A DNA stretch of 64,000 nt from contig NZ_JAHSTS010000002.1 of assembly GCF_019145435.1 (NCBI RefSeq), positions 744,001 through 808,000 of the forward strand, written 5' to 3'. Under the pieces are notes generated by a model. The model was not told where the DNA came from. It searched no databases and saw nothing but the letters and a program-made list of their open reading frames with translations. This stretch comes from Pseudomonas ekonensis (GTDB lineage: Bacteria; Pseudomonadota; Gammaproteobacteria; Pseudomonadales; Pseudomonadaceae). This document shows, one piece after another, positions 8,349 to 17,341 of this stretch. Position 1 is the first letter of the stretch; each line of letters starts with the position of its first letter. The translations under genes and the position numbers were made by a program.

Positions 8349-11300
8349 ATGTCGTTGTCCACCGGGCTGATTGCCATCGTCGCCCTGGCCTATATGGCCA
8401 TCATGTTCGCCATCGCGTTCTACGGCGACCGCCGCAGCGCGCCGCTGCCGCCGCGGATGCGGGCCTGGGTGTACAGCCTGTCGCTGGCGGTCTACTGCAC
8501 CAGCTGGACGTTCTTCGGCGCGGTCGGCCAGGCCGCCGAACAGCTGTGGTCATTCCTGCCGATCTACCTGGGGCCGATCCTGCTGTTGCTGGGCGCCCCG
8601 TGGGTGCTGCAAAAAATGGTGATGATCAGCAAGCAGGAGAACATCACCTCCATCGCCGACTTCATCGCCGCCCGCTACGGCAAATCCCAATCCCTGGCGG
8701 TGGTCGTTGCGCTGATCTGCCTGGTCGGCGTCCTCCCCTACATCGCCCTGCAACTCAAAGGCATCGTGCTGGGCGTCAACCTGCTGATCGGCGCCGGCGC
8801 CGACGCCATGGGCACCCGCGCCCAGGACACCGCGCTGATCGTGTCCCTGGTGCTGGCGCTGTTCACCATCGTGTTCGGCACGCGCAACCTCGACGCCACC
8901 GAGCACCACCGTGGCATGGTGCTGGCGATCGCATTCGAATCGCTGGTCAAGCTGTTCGCGTTCCTGGCGGTGGGCGCGTTCGTCACGTTCGGCCTGTACG
9001 ACGGCTTCGACGACCTGTTCAATCAGGCCATGCTCGCCCCGCGCCTGGAGGAATACTGGAAGGAAACCATCAACTGGCCGTCGATGGTGGTGCAGACCGG
9101 CGTGGCGATGATGGCGATCATCTGCCTGCCCCGGCAATTCCACGTCACGGTGGTGGAGAACATCGACCCGCAGGACCTGCGCCTGGCCAAATGGGTGTTC
9201 CCGGCCTACCTCGCCCTGGCGGCGCTGTTTGTGGTGCCGATCGCCTTGGCCGGTCAGATGATGCTGCCGAACTCGGTCATTCCCGACTCGTTCGTCATCA
9301 GCCTGCCGTTGGCCGAGGCGCACCCGGCGCTGGCGCTGCTGGCGTTCATCGGCGGCGCCTCGGCGGCCACCGGCATGGTGATCGTCGCCAGCGTCGCGCT
9401 GTCCACCATGGTCTCCAACGACATGCTGCTGCCCTGGCTGCTGCGCCGCAACAATGCCGAGCGGCCGTTCGAAGTGTTCCGCCAGTGGATGCTGTCGGTG
9501 CGGCGGGTCAGCATCGTGGCGATCCTGCTGCTGGCCTACGTCAGCTACCGCTTGCTTGGCTCCACGGCAAGCCTGGCCACCATCGGTCAGATCGCCTTCG
9601 CCGCCGTCACCCAACTGGCCCCGGCCATGCTCGGCGCGCTGTACTGGAAGCAGGCCAACCGCCGCGGCGTGTTCGCCGGCCTCGCGGCCGGCACGTTCCT
9701 GTGGTTCTACACCTTGATCCTGCCCATCGCCGCCCGCAGCCTCGGCTGGTCGCTGGACAGCTTTCCGGGCCTGGCGTGGCTGGCCAGCAACCCGCTGAAC
9801 CTGCCGATCACCCCGCTCACCCAGGGTGTGGTGCTGTCGCTGGCGGGCAACTTCACCCTGTTCGCCTGGGTCTCGGTGCTGTCGCGCACGCGGGTCTCGG
9901 AGCATTGGCAGGCCGGACGCTTCATCGGCCAGGAAATCAGCGCCCGGCAGAGCGCCCGTTCGATGCTGGCGGTGCAGATCGACGACCTCTTGAAACTGGC
10001 GGCGCGGTTCGTCGGCGAAGAGCGGGCGCGGCAGAGCTTCATCCGCTTCGCCTATCGCCAGGGCAAGGGCTTCAACCCGAACCAGAACGCCGACGGCGAA
10101 TGGATCGCCCACACCGAACGCCTGCTGGCCGGTGTGCTGGGAGCCTCGTCCACCCGAGCGGTGGTGAAAGCGGCCATCGAGGGCCGGGAGATGCAACTGG
10201 AGGACGTCGTGCGCATCGCCGACGAAGCTTCGGAGGTGCTGCAATTCAACCGTGCCCTGCTGCAAGGCGCCATCGAGAACATCACCCAGGGCATCAGCGT
10301 GGTGGACCAGTCCCTGAAACTGGTGGCCTGGAACCGCCGCTACCTTGAGCTGTTCAACTACCCGGACGGGCTGATCAGCGTCGGTCGGCCGATCGCCGAC
10401 ATCATCCGCTACAACGCCGAACGCGGCCTGTGCGGCCCGGGCGAGGCGGAAGTCCACGTCGCCCGGCGCCTGCACTGGATGCGCCAGGGCCGCGCCCACA
10501 CTTCCGAGCGCCTGTTCCCCAACGGCCGGGTGATCGAACTGATCGGCAACCCGATGCCGGGCGGCGGGTTCGTGATGAGCTTCACCGACATCACCGCGTT
10601 CCGCGAAGCCGAACAGTCCCTGACCAAATCCAACGAATGGCTGGAGCAACGGGTCAGCGAGCGCACCCAGGAGCTGTCGCAGCTCAACGTGGCGCTGACC
10701 GAAGCCAAGGGCAACGCCGAGGCGGCCAACCAATCGAAAACCCGCTTCCTGGCCGCCGTCAGCCACGACCTGATGCAGCCGTTGAACGCCGCCCGGCTGT
10801 TCTCCGCCGCCCTCTCCCACCAGGACGACGGCCTGAGCCCGGAGGCGCAGAAACTGGTGCAGCATCTGGACAGCTCCCTGCGTTCGGCCGAGGACCTGAT
10901 CAGCGACCTGCTGGACATTTCCCGTCTGGAGAACGGCAAGATCAATCCGGACCGCAAGCCGTTTGCGGTCAACGAACTGTTCGACACCCTCGGCGCCGAG
11001 TTCAAGGCGCTGGCCCAGGAACAGGGCCTGAATTTCCGCGTGCGCGGCAGCCGCCTGCGCATCGACAGCGACAGCAAGCTGCTGCGGCGGATCCTGCAGA
11101 ATTTCCTCACCAACGCGTTCCGCTACGCCAAGGGCCCGGTGCTGCTGGGTGTGCGCCGGCGGGCGGGCGAAGTGTGCCTGGAGGTGTGGGACCGCGGGCC
11201 GGGCATTCCGCTGGACAAGCAGCAGGTGATCTTCGAGGAGTTCAAGCGCCTCGACAGCCACCAGACCCGCGCCGAAAAAGGCCTGGGCCTGGGGCTGGCG

Positions 11301-11819
11301 ATCGCCGACGGCCTGTGCCGGGTGCTCGGCCACACGCTGCGCGTGCGCTCCTGGCCCGGGCGCGGCAGCGTGTTCAGCGTCAGCGTGCCGATGGCCCGCA
11401 CGCAAGCGGCGCAACCGGGCACCTTGCCTGAGCTCAACGGCAAGCCGCTCGGCGGCGCGCAGGTGCTGTGCATCGACAACGAGGACAGCATCCTGATCGG
11501 CATGAACAGCCTGCTGACCCGTTGGGGCTGCCAGGTGTGGACCGCACGCAACCGCGACGAATGCGCGGCGCTGCTGAGCGAGGGCATCCGCCCGCAACTG
11601 GCGCTGGTGGATTACCACCTGGACCACGGCGACACGGGCACCGATCTGATGGCATGGCTGCGCACGAACCTGGGCGAACCGGTGCCCGGCGTGGTGATCA
11701 GCGCCGACGGCCATCCGGAGACGGTGGCGCAGGTGCATGCGGCGGGATTGGATTACCTGGCCAAACCGGTGAAACCGGCGGCGCTGCGGGCGCTGTTGAG
11801 TCGGTATCTGCCGCTGTAG
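8349..11819 (+). CDS. mxtR: SLC5 symporter-linked hybrid histidine kinase, MxtR/CrbS type
   Basis: A 1156-aa protein. Residues 1-510 form a Na+/solute symporter (SLC5/SSS) domain. A linker and a PAS domain (about 640-760, NITQGISVVDQSLKLVAWNRR) follow, then a coiled coil, a histidine kinase with phospho-acceptor H806 in AAVSHDLMQPLNAA, an ATPase with DRGPGIP, and a receiver with D1088 in ALVDYHLD. The layout is that of CrbS (Vibrio) and MxtR (P. aeruginosa), which work with the CrbR/ErdR response regulator in acetate use. No partner regulator gene is adjacent. The ATG at 8349 follows GGGAG; an ATG at 8295 lacks a good site. CbrA is similar but lacks the receiver. Confidence 0.85.
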   Translation: MSLSTGLIAIVALAYMAIMFAIAFYGDRRSAPLPPRMRAWVYSLSLAVYCTSWTFFGAVGQAAEQLWSFLPIYLGPILLLLGAPWVLQKMVMISKQENITSIADFIAARYGKSQSLAVVVALICLVGVLPYIALQLKGIVLGVNLLIGAGADAMGTRAQDTALIVSLVLALFTIVFGTRNLDATEHHRGMVLAIAFESLVKLFAFLAVGAFVTFGLYDGFDDLFNQAMLAPRLEEYWKETINWPSMVVQTGVAMMAIICLPRQFHVTVVENIDPQDLRLAKWVFPAYLALAALFVVPIALAGQMMLPNSVIPDSFVISLPLAEAHPALALLAFIGGASAATGMVIVASVALSTMVSNDMLLPWLLRRNNAERPFEVFRQWMLSVRRVSIVAILLLAYVSYRLLGSTASLATIGQIAFAAVTQLAPAMLGALYWKQANRRGVFAGLAAGTFLWFYTLILPIAARSLGWSLDSFPGLAWLASNPLNLPITPLTQGVVLSLAGNFTLFAWVSVLSRTRVSEHWQAGRFIGQEISARQSARSMLAVQIDDLLKLAARFVGEERARQSFIRFAYRQGKGFNPNQNADGEWIAHTERLLAGVLGASSTRAVVKAAIEGREMQLEDVVRIADEASEVLQFNRALLQGAIENITQGISVVDQSLKLVAWNRRYLELFNYPDGLISVGRPIADIIRYNAERGLCGPGEAEVHVARRLHWMRQGRAHTSERLFPNGRVIELIGNPMPGGGFVMSFTDITAFREAEQSLTKSNEWLEQRVSERTQELSQLNVALTEAKGNAEAANQSKTRFLAAVSHDLMQPLNAARLFSAALSHQDDGLSPEAQKLVQHLDSSLRSAEDLISDLLDISRLENGKINPDRKPFAVNELFDTLGAEFKALAQEQGLNFRVRGSRLRIDSDSKLLRRILQNFLTNAFRYAKGPVLLGVRRRAGEVCLEVWDRGPGIPLDKQQVIFEEFKRLDSHQTRAEKGLGLGLAIADGLCRVLGHTLRVRSWPGRGSVFSVSVPMARTQAAQPGTLPELNGKPLGGAQVLCIDNEDSILIGMNSLLTRWGCQVWTARNRDECAALLSEGIRPQLALVDYHLDHGDTGTDLMAWLRTNLGEPVPGVVISADGHPETVAQVHAAGLDYLAKPVKPAALRALLSRYLPL

Positions 11820-11854
11820 CGGTCAGCCGGGTTCGGTGGCGGCAGTGCGGACGC

Positions 11855-11949
11855 CATCGCCAGCAGGCTGGCTCCCACAAGGGATTGCAGGTGGCCGCAG
11901 GGTTCGCGCACACCACAAATCCTTGTGGGAGCTGGCTTGCCGGCGATGG
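11855..11949. repeat. Inverted REP pair (REPIN)
   Basis: ATCGCCAGCAGGCTGGCTCC (11856-11875) faces GTGGGAGCTGGCTTGCCGGC (11925-11944). The units lie between two converging genes, the kinase and rmuC, and may form a bidirectional 3' end structure. Confidence 0.85.
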
Positions 11950-11970
11950 CGGCGGCGAAGGCCTGCGGGC

Positions 11971-13455
11971 CTAGTCCGGCAACTCGACCAGGCCGTCCGC
12001 ATCGGTCATGGCGCGTTCCAGCAGATCCGCCGGCAGGCTCTTGCTGGCCCGGGCGCCGAGCAGCTTGAGCTGTTCGCTGCGGCTGACCAGGTTGCCCCGG
12101 CCTTCGGTCAGTTTGTTGCGCGCGGCGCTGTAGGCCTTGTCCAACTGCTGCAGGCGGTTGCCGACCTCGTCCAGGTCCTGGATGAACAGCACGAATTTGT
12201 CGTACAGCCACCCGGCGCGCTCGGCGATCTCCCGGGCGTTCTGGCTCTGGCGCTCCTGCTTCCACAGGCTGTCGATCACCCGCAGGGTCGCCAGCAGCGT
12301 GGTCGGGCTGACGATCACGATGTTGCGGTCGAAGGCCTCCTGGAACAGGGTCGGCTCGGCTTGCAACGCGGCTGAGAACGCTGCTTCGATCGGCACGAAC
12401 AGCAAGACGAAATCGAGGCTGTGCAGGCCTTCCAGACGCTTGTAGTCCTTACCGGCCAGACCTTTGACATGGCTGCGCAGCGACAGCACGTGCTGTTTCA
12501 TGGCGGCCTGCCGCAAGCCCTCGTCGTCGGCGGCGACGGACTGTTGGTAGGCGGTCAGGCTGACCTTGGAATCGACCACCACCTGCTTGTCGCCCGGCAG
12601 GTAGATGATCACGTCCGGCTGGAACCGTTCGCCGTCCGGCCCCTTGAGGTTGACCTGGGTCTGGTACTCGCGGCCCTTCTCAAGCCCGGCGTGCTCCAGC
12701 ACCCGCTCCAGGATCAGCTCGCCCCAGTTGCCCTGGGTTTTCTGCCCCTTGAGCGCGCGGGTCAGGTTGGTGGCCTCGTCGCTCAGGCGCAGGTTCAGTT
12801 GCTGCAGCCGCTCCAGCTCCTTGGCCAGCGAGAAACGCTCGCGCGCCTCGGCCTGATAGCTTTCCTCGACGCGCTTCTCAAAGGACTGGATGCGCTCCTT
12901 CAACGGATCGAGCAACTGGCCCAGGCGCTGCTGACTGGTTTCGGCGAAGCGCTGCTCGCGCTCATCGAAGATCTTGCCCGCCAGTTCGGCGAACTGCGCC
13001 CGCAGCTCGTCGCGGGAACCCTGCAGGTCATTGAGGCGTTGCTGATGGCTGTCCTGCTGCTCGCGCAGCTCGGCGCTCAGCGAGGCGGCCTGGGCGTCCA
13101 GGCGGCGCAGCTCGGCGTCCTTGCCGGCGCGTTCGAGGTTCCAGGCATGGGCGGCGTCCCGGGCGTCGTCGCGGTCGATCTGCAGCAGTTCGACCTCCCG
13201 GCGCAGCGCAGCCAAGTCCACCTGCTTGGCGGTGTTGGCCTGGCCGAGGTCGGCGATTTCGTCACGGCAGGCATCGAGCTGCGCGTTGAGGCCGTCCTGG
13301 GCCATCTGCGCCATCGCCAACCGCTCCTCGAGCAGCGCGAAATCCGCCTGGCCGACGCTGGCCCGGCGCTGCAGCCGCCAGGCCAGCGCCAGCAGCGGCA
13401 GGCCTGCGCCCGCAAGGCCCAGCAGCAGGCTGGTCAAGTCCATCGCCATCGTCAT
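11971..13455 (-). CDS. rmuC: DNA recombination protein RmuC
   Basis: A 494-aa protein with one N-terminal membrane anchor (residues about 6-25), a long Gln/Glu/Leu-rich coiled coil (about 30-230), and the RmuC nuclease-like domain with GNWGELILERVLEHAGLEKG and QPDVIIYLPGDKQVVVDSKVSL. RmuC limits inversions at short inverted repeats; its fold resembles restriction endonucleases, with the D/E and VDSKVS residues as the likely site. Three in-frame ATGs (13455, 13449, 13443) are possible starts; the first is given. It converges on the kinase gene. Confidence 0.94.
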   Translation of the reverse strand: MTMAMDLTSLLLGLAGAGLPLLALAWRLQRRASVGQADFALLEERLAMAQMAQDGLNAQLDACRDEIADLGQANTAKQVDLAALRREVELLQIDRDDARDAAHAWNLERAGKDAELRRLDAQAASLSAELREQQDSHQQRLNDLQGSRDELRAQFAELAGKIFDEREQRFAETSQQRLGQLLDPLKERIQSFEKRVEESYQAEARERFSLAKELERLQQLNLRLSDEATNLTRALKGQKTQGNWGELILERVLEHAGLEKGREYQTQVNLKGPDGERFQPDVIIYLPGDKQVVVDSKVSLTAYQQSVAADDEGLRQAAMKQHVLSLRSHVKGLAGKDYKRLEGLHSLDFVLLFVPIEAAFSAALQAEPTLFQEAFDRNIVIVSPTTLLATLRVIDSLWKQERQSQNAREIAERAGWLYDKFVLFIQDLDEVGNRLQQLDKAYSAARNKLTEGRGNLVSRSEQLKLLGARASKSLPADLLERAMTDADGLVELPD

Positions 13456-13510
13456 TCCCGCCGATCAGATAAAGCCTGAAGGTTAACCAAGGCGTCCGGT
13501 CTTGGACAGC

Positions 13511-13834
13511 TCAGTCTTCGATCAGACCAAGCTCCTGCTGCGCACGACGATCCCCGGCGCGGGCGGCCTGGCGCAGCAGATCCTGACCGATGCGGCGGTC
13601 CCGGGCGTTGCCGCACTCGCGGCACATCAGTTGGCCGAGCCGGCTCTGCGCGGCCACCACCCCTTCGCGCGCCGGCTGCTTGAGCAGGTGGCCCGCCAGG
13701 TGCTTGGCGTTGCGGCTGTCGCTCAGGCGCGGGCTGTCCAGCAGCCATTCAGCCACACGGACGGAAAATCGCTTGGGAGCGGTGACATGGGGAGATGAGG
13801 AAGGAACGGCGTCTGATACTGAGCGAAACTTCAT
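13511..13834 (-). CDS. Small Sel1-repeat-like protein
   Basis: A 107-aa protein. The C-terminal half reads as helical pairs of the Sel1/TPR kind (for example AAQSRLGQLM and LLRQAARAGDRRAQQELG), and it holds CRECG in between. Sel1 repeats mediate protein contacts; no partner is known. The reading frame stays open to an ATG at 13942, but MKFRSVSDAVPSS at 13834 looks like the natural start and the upstream part is low in coding character. It lies 55 bp after the rmuC start, in the same orientation. Confidence 0.75.
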   Translation of the reverse strand: MKFRSVSDAVPSSSPHVTAPKRFSVRVAEWLLDSPRLSDSRNAKHLAGHLLKQPAREGVVAAQSRLGQLMCRECGNARDRRIGQDLLRQAARAGDRRAQQELGLIED

Positions 13835-13942
13835 AAAGCACTGTGGGACGAATCGGAAGGCGCGCCACTCTACTCTTTTTTTCACACAGGTAAAGCCGAA
13901 AAAATCCCGGCACGCCCGTGCTAGAGCAAGCGCTAGGGACAA

Positions 13943-13976
13943 TCCACAGAAGCTGTGGATAACTCAGTGGACAACC
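13943..13976. promoter_or_regulatory. DnaA-box-like cluster
   Basis: TGTGGATAA (13954-13962) is an exact reverse DnaA box (TTATCCACA). ATCCACAG just before it is a near match in the other orientation, and GTGGACAAC follows at about 13968-13976. The spacing resembles a small part of a Pseudomonas origin region, but no other origin gene is present. Confidence 0.4.
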
Positions 13977-14694
13977 GCCCTCCAACCCCCGCAAAGCCTT
14001 GTGGAACGGGGCCCGCAGTCAAACTGACGATTTTTTCACCAGCAAAAAAAAGCGATGTTTTTCATTGACTTAAACTTTCGACGCAGGCAGCCACCGGGGT
14101 CAGGATCGTTGTGACAGCGCGGTGACAGTCTGCGCAACTAATGTGCACAAGTACCTGTTGGGCGGTTATATCGATGCGCCTTTTCGGGTCGTTTCGGCAG
14201 CCGGATCTTCGCCGAACCGCTCTGGCCCGCTCTTTCGTACGAGGCCTTGGCGCGACCGCCGGTCGGAAGGCGGGCCATTTCGGGGCGAGCCCTTCCGGCA
14301 TGGGGCTTGGGTTGACCGGCGCAAGGCTTTTTTTGCGCCTTGCGGTTTGCATTACGCAACGGGTTCGGTTAGCATCCGCGCCGTTAGTACCAAGCTGAAA
14401 GTCAATTCCGGTCGAACACATCCTCGCGGTCAGCCTTCTGCCAAAGAAGCCTCCACCGAAAAAACAGGATCGACCCCTCGATGGTTTCCAGGTAAATCCT
14501 GCGCCGGCACAGCCTCGAACGAAGGCCAAGCGTGTCGCGACACAGCGTTACTCTGACCGAACCAACCTGCAGATTGATCAGGATCTTCACCCTGGGCCAT
14601 GGACCTCTGCCCTTGCTGTGTTGCCTGTCCTCCTAAGTACCTACCTGCCAGCCCGAGCGCGCCAAACCTTATAGCGCTTCAAACTGGCTGCCTT

Positions 14695-14773
14695 GTTCCA
14701 GCCGGGTTCTTCGTTCGACCGATGGCGGTCGTCGTTACTGGAACGTTTTAACGTTGCACGGATCTGATCCGTG
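14695..14773 (+). ncRNA. Structured leader before the 74-aa gene (candidate)
   Basis: GTTCCAG (14695-14701) pairs with CTGGAAC (14738-14744), enclosing the hairpin CGACCG-ATGG-CGGTCG (14716-14731). A second perfect hairpin CACGGAT-CTG-ATCCGTG (14757-14773) lies 23 nt before the ATG. Two nested stems plus one more in 80 nt is more than expected by chance. It matches no class I recognise. Confidence 0.4.
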
Positions 14774-14796
14774 TCATATGCAGGAACACCCATAAC

Positions 14797-15021
14797 ATGT
14801 CTACGACTATCCACACTCAGGATGCCATCCGCACCCTCACCAACGCTTTTGCACCGATGAACTGCCTGATCCTGGCCGCCCGCAAAGGCTGCTTCAGTTT
14901 CACCGTCGTCAACGAACACGGGATCGCCCGCCACAGCGAGCGTCTGTACCCCGATCAATACTCCAGCGCCGAACCGCTGCAGGCCGTGATCGACCGCACC
15001 CGCCAGGCACTGACCGCCTGA
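14797..15021 (+). CDS. Small conserved-looking protein of unknown function
   Basis: A 74-aa soluble protein beginning MSTTIHTQDAIRTLTNAF. It holds Cys at 23 and 32 and the stretch NEHGIARHSERLYPDQYSS. There is no signal peptide or membrane helix. It resembles small uncharacterised Pseudomonas proteins, but I cannot name a family with certainty. A good terminator follows within 30 bp and a long structured leader precedes it, so it is a single-gene unit. AGGAA lies 11 nt before the ATG. Confidence 0.75.
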   Translation: MSTTIHTQDAIRTLTNAFAPMNCLILAARKGCFSFTVVNEHGIARHSERLYPDQYSSAEPLQAVIDRTRQALTA

Positions 15022-15046
15022 ACGGCCGCAACGCCGCAAAAGCCAA

Positions 15047-15075
15047 GGCCCCGCCGACAACGCGGGGCTTTTTAT
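15047..15075 (+). terminator. Intrinsic terminator after the 74-aa gene
   Basis: GGCCCCGC and GCGGGGC form a GC stem around CGACAA, followed by TTTTTATT. Position and direction fit the gene ending at 15021. Confidence 0.9.
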
Positions 15076-15294
15076 TGCCCGATGTTTCCCAACCAGGCCG
15101 AACCGGTTAAGTCCGATCCGGCATAACGGTTATAACGGCCGTTCGGAAATATTGTAAAAACAGGCCTTTACGCCCTGAATATGACACTACACTTCAACTC
15201 AAGCGGCATGAACCGCTTCCGGCGGGCCTGATTCGTTCCACAGCTGCCAAGCACCCGGTCAGGCCCGCCGCCACTCCAACGCTCCGAGGGCTTT

Positions 15295-15777
15295 ATGGGT
15301 ATCGCCGCAAGCGAACTGTGCCGTTTCGTGATCCGTCCCACGCTGATCTACCTGGGACGCCACTGCGCCACCGCCGAATCCCTGCTGCTGGGCATCGCCG
15401 CCAGCCAGTCCGCCCTCGGCTCCGCCCTGCATGACCGCCGGGGCCACGGGCTCTACCGGATCGCCGAGCACCGCCACCAGGCCCTCTGGGACCATTACCT
15501 GGCGCTGGATCCGGAACGCGCCAGCCTGGTGCGCGGCCTGGCCAGCCAGCATGCCTTCCTCAGCGGGCCGCACCTGGAACTGACCGTCAACCTGCGCTAC
15601 GCCACCGCCATCGCCTGGCTGCTGGTGGAAGAGCAGAACCCCACCCTCCCCGACCCGGACGACCTGCTGGGCATGGCGCGCATCTGGCGCCAGACCTTCC
15701 AGCCCCAGGGTCGCCTGCGGGATTTCACCTGCGCCTGGCAGGCCTGTGTTTCACCGCTGAATCAAGTCGCTTGCTGA
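15295..15777 (+). CDS. Conserved hypothetical protein upstream of fadL-type gene
   Basis: A 160-aa protein of unknown function starting MGIAASELCRFVIRPTLIYL. It has no signal peptide; mildly hydrophobic stretches near residues 8-35 are too short to be sure membrane helices. Sequence shows coding-like composition and no recognised motif. It lies 146 bp before the FadL-type porin in the same direction; the same pairing is found near the matching porin in P. aeruginosa as I recall it. Possibly they share a function in lipid uptake; that is inference. Confidence 0.72.
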   Translation: MGIAASELCRFVIRPTLIYLGRHCATAESLLLGIAASQSALGSALHDRRGHGLYRIAEHRHQALWDHYLALDPERASLVRGLASQHAFLSGPHLELTVNLRYATAIAWLLVEEQNPTLPDPDDLLGMARIWRQTFQPQGRLRDFTCAWQACVSPLNQVAC

Positions 15778-15923
15778 CCCGCCGGTTTCGGAAGATCGCC
15801 CATCACGACGCCAATCTGGTCGGATTGTCCTACAAAACCGCTCTAACTCAAGGCATACGGGCTCTGGCGCCCGGACGAAAATGTTGGTAATTTTCGCCCC
15901 GGTGATCACCAGGAGTTCTAATA

Positions 15924-17195
15924 ATGAAAAAAGTCATGCTCAAAACCACCCTTAGCCTTGCCGTTTCCCTGGCATCCACCCAGCTTTTCGCAAGTGGCTT
16001 CGCCATCAACGAACACAGCATCAGCGGGATGGGGACTGGGTACGCCGGGCGATCTTCTTCTGCCGACGACGCAAGCACCGTTTACGGCAACCCTGCCGGC
16101 ATGTCGCGCATCAAGCGCGAACAAGTCACCGGCGGCGTTGCGTTCCTCGACGCCTCGACCGACATCAGCCACGGCAGCTCCAGCCCTAACGGCGGGAGCA
16201 ACAAAGGCGACATGGTGCCCTTCACCTCCGTACCTATGGGCTACTACGTCAAGCCGATCGACGAGCATTGGGCCTTCGGCCTCGGCATGTACGTGCCGTT
16301 CGGCCTGATCACCGACTACGAAAACGGCTTCGCCGGCCGCTACTTCGGCAGCAAGTCGAAAGTACAGGTCATCACCCTGCAGCCGACCGTCAGCTACGCC
16401 TTCAACGACAAGGTGTCGATCGGTTTCGGCCCGACCATCAACCGCATCGACGGCTCGCTGGAGTCCAACCTGTCGATCACCCAGGCTGCGCCGGACGGCA
16501 AGGTCAAGATCAAGGGCGACGACACTGCGCTGGGCTACAACATCGGCGTGCTGGTGCAGGCCACCGACAGCACCCGCGTCGGCCTGACCTACCACTCCAA
16601 GGTCGACTACAAGCTCGAAGGCGACACCAAGGTCAACTACGGCGTGCTGGGCGCAATCGGCCTGGGCGCCAGCCAGAAGTACGACGCCTCGCTGAAGATC
16701 ACCACCCCTGAGTCCGCCGACCTCTCGGTCACCCAGGCGATCAACGATCAGTGGAACGTCTACGCCGGCACCACCTGGACCCGCTGGAGCCAGCTGGAGA
16801 AGATCACCGTCAAGAACTCCGGCGTGCAGCCGCTGCTGGCCGGCCAGTTCGGCGAAATCACCGAAGAGCAGAACTGGCACGATACCTGGGCCTACGCCAT
16901 CGGTACTTCGTACCAGCTGAACAAGGAATGGGTGCTGCGCACCGGCCTGACCTTCGACCAGGCGCCGACCAACAACGTCGACCGTTCGCCGCGCATCCCG
17001 ACCGGCGACCGGACCATCTTCAGCATCGGCGCCGGCTGGAGCCCGACCGACGACCTGACCATCGACGTCGCGTACTCCTACCTGAAGGAAGAGACCGTCA
17101 AGATCAACAACAGCAACGACCGTGGCCAGTCCTACAGCTCCAAGTACGACAACTCGGCCAACGGCTTCGGCATCGGCGCGACCTACCGCTTCTGA
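15924..17195 (+). CDS. FadL-family outer membrane hydrophobic-compound porin
   Basis: A 423-aa protein. The signal peptide ends near A23 (STQLFA/SGFAINEHS). The FadL hallmark NPA is at 57-59 in STVYGNPAGM, and the chain ends in an aromatic residue (YRF) like other outer-membrane barrels. Members take up long-chain fatty acids or aromatic hydrocarbons by lateral diffusion. Which of these applies cannot be decided. AGGAG lies 9 nt before the ATG, and a strong terminator follows. The neighbouring operon on the other strand holds a peroxidase and an exporter. Confidence 0.9.
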   Translation: MKKVMLKTTLSLAVSLASTQLFASGFAINEHSISGMGTGYAGRSSSADDASTVYGNPAGMSRIKREQVTGGVAFLDASTDISHGSSSPNGGSNKGDMVPFTSVPMGYYVKPIDEHWAFGLGMYVPFGLITDYENGFAGRYFGSKSKVQVITLQPTVSYAFNDKVSIGFGPTINRIDGSLESNLSITQAAPDGKVKIKGDDTALGYNIGVLVQATDSTRVGLTYHSKVDYKLEGDTKVNYGVLGAIGLGASQKYDASLKITTPESADLSVTQAINDQWNVYAGTTWTRWSQLEKITVKNSGVQPLLAGQFGEITEEQNWHDTWAYAIGTSYQLNKEWVLRTGLTFDQAPTNNVDRSPRIPTGDRTIFSIGAGWSPTDDLTIDVAYSYLKEETVKINNSNDRGQSYSSKYDNSANGFGIGATYRF

Positions 17196-17228
17196 TGGCC
17201 TGCGGCGAGGCTGAGCCCTCGCCCATGA

Positions 17229-17264
17229 AAAAGCCCCGACGTCCTGTGGACGCGGGGCTTTTTC
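17229..17264 (+). terminator. Intrinsic terminator after the FadL-type gene
   Basis: AAAAAGCCCCGACGTC pairs with GGACGCGGGGCTTTTT around CTGT; a T-run follows on the plus strand, and the A-run before it would let it also serve the minus strand. Confidence 0.9.
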
Positions 17265-17280
17265 ATGCCTGCGATGTTTG

Positions 17281-17306
17281 CTGCGGGAGCGAGCCTGCCC
17301 GCGATA
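17281..17306. repeat. Single REP unit
   Basis: CTGCGGGAGCGAGCCTGCCC-GCGAT is one unpaired REP copy between the converging fadL-type and glutathione peroxidase genes. Confidence 0.75.
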
Positions 17307-17341
17307 GCGTCAGCCAAGGCCCACCATGCGACCGATGCCGC

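Larger units (their letters stand above)
13835..14796. other. Long non-coding gap (962 bp)
   Basis: No convincing gene is seen. From left to right it holds a DnaA-box-like cluster (13943-13976), an A/T-rich stretch with poly-T and poly-A runs (14029-14063), a GC-rich part, and a poly-T run inside CGCAAGGC-TTTTTTT-GCGCCTTGCG (about 14320-14343) that could fold and end transcription. At the right end lies a structured leader before the 74-aa gene. Open frames over 14122-14556 and 14404-14674 lack good ribosome sites and clear protein character. Confidence 0.6.

Noticed and set aside
8550..11738. 1062-aa open frame opposite the hybrid kinase
   Set aside because: It mirrors the kinase gene codon by codon on the other strand, is rich in His, Gln, Arg and Gly as expected of a high-GC shadow, and has no ribosome site.
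13943..13976. Possible replication origin
   Set aside because: Only one exact DnaA box and no dnaA, rpmH or AT-rich unwinding element nearby.
14122..14556. Open frame in the 962-bp gap (144 aa)
   Set aside because: Arg/Gly/Ser-rich, no ribosome site, no domain and no codon bias like its neighbours; spans a possible terminator-like fold. Could still encode a small product in part, but I cannot support it.
14404..14674. Second frame in the gap reading KKPPPKKQDRPLDGFQ
   Set aside because: No ATG or GTG near its start and ends in the region of leader stems; a chance open frame is as likely.
15918..16880. 320-aa open frame opposite the FadL-type gene
   Set aside because: The signal peptide, NPA motif and C-terminal aromatic residue are in the plus-strand frame only.
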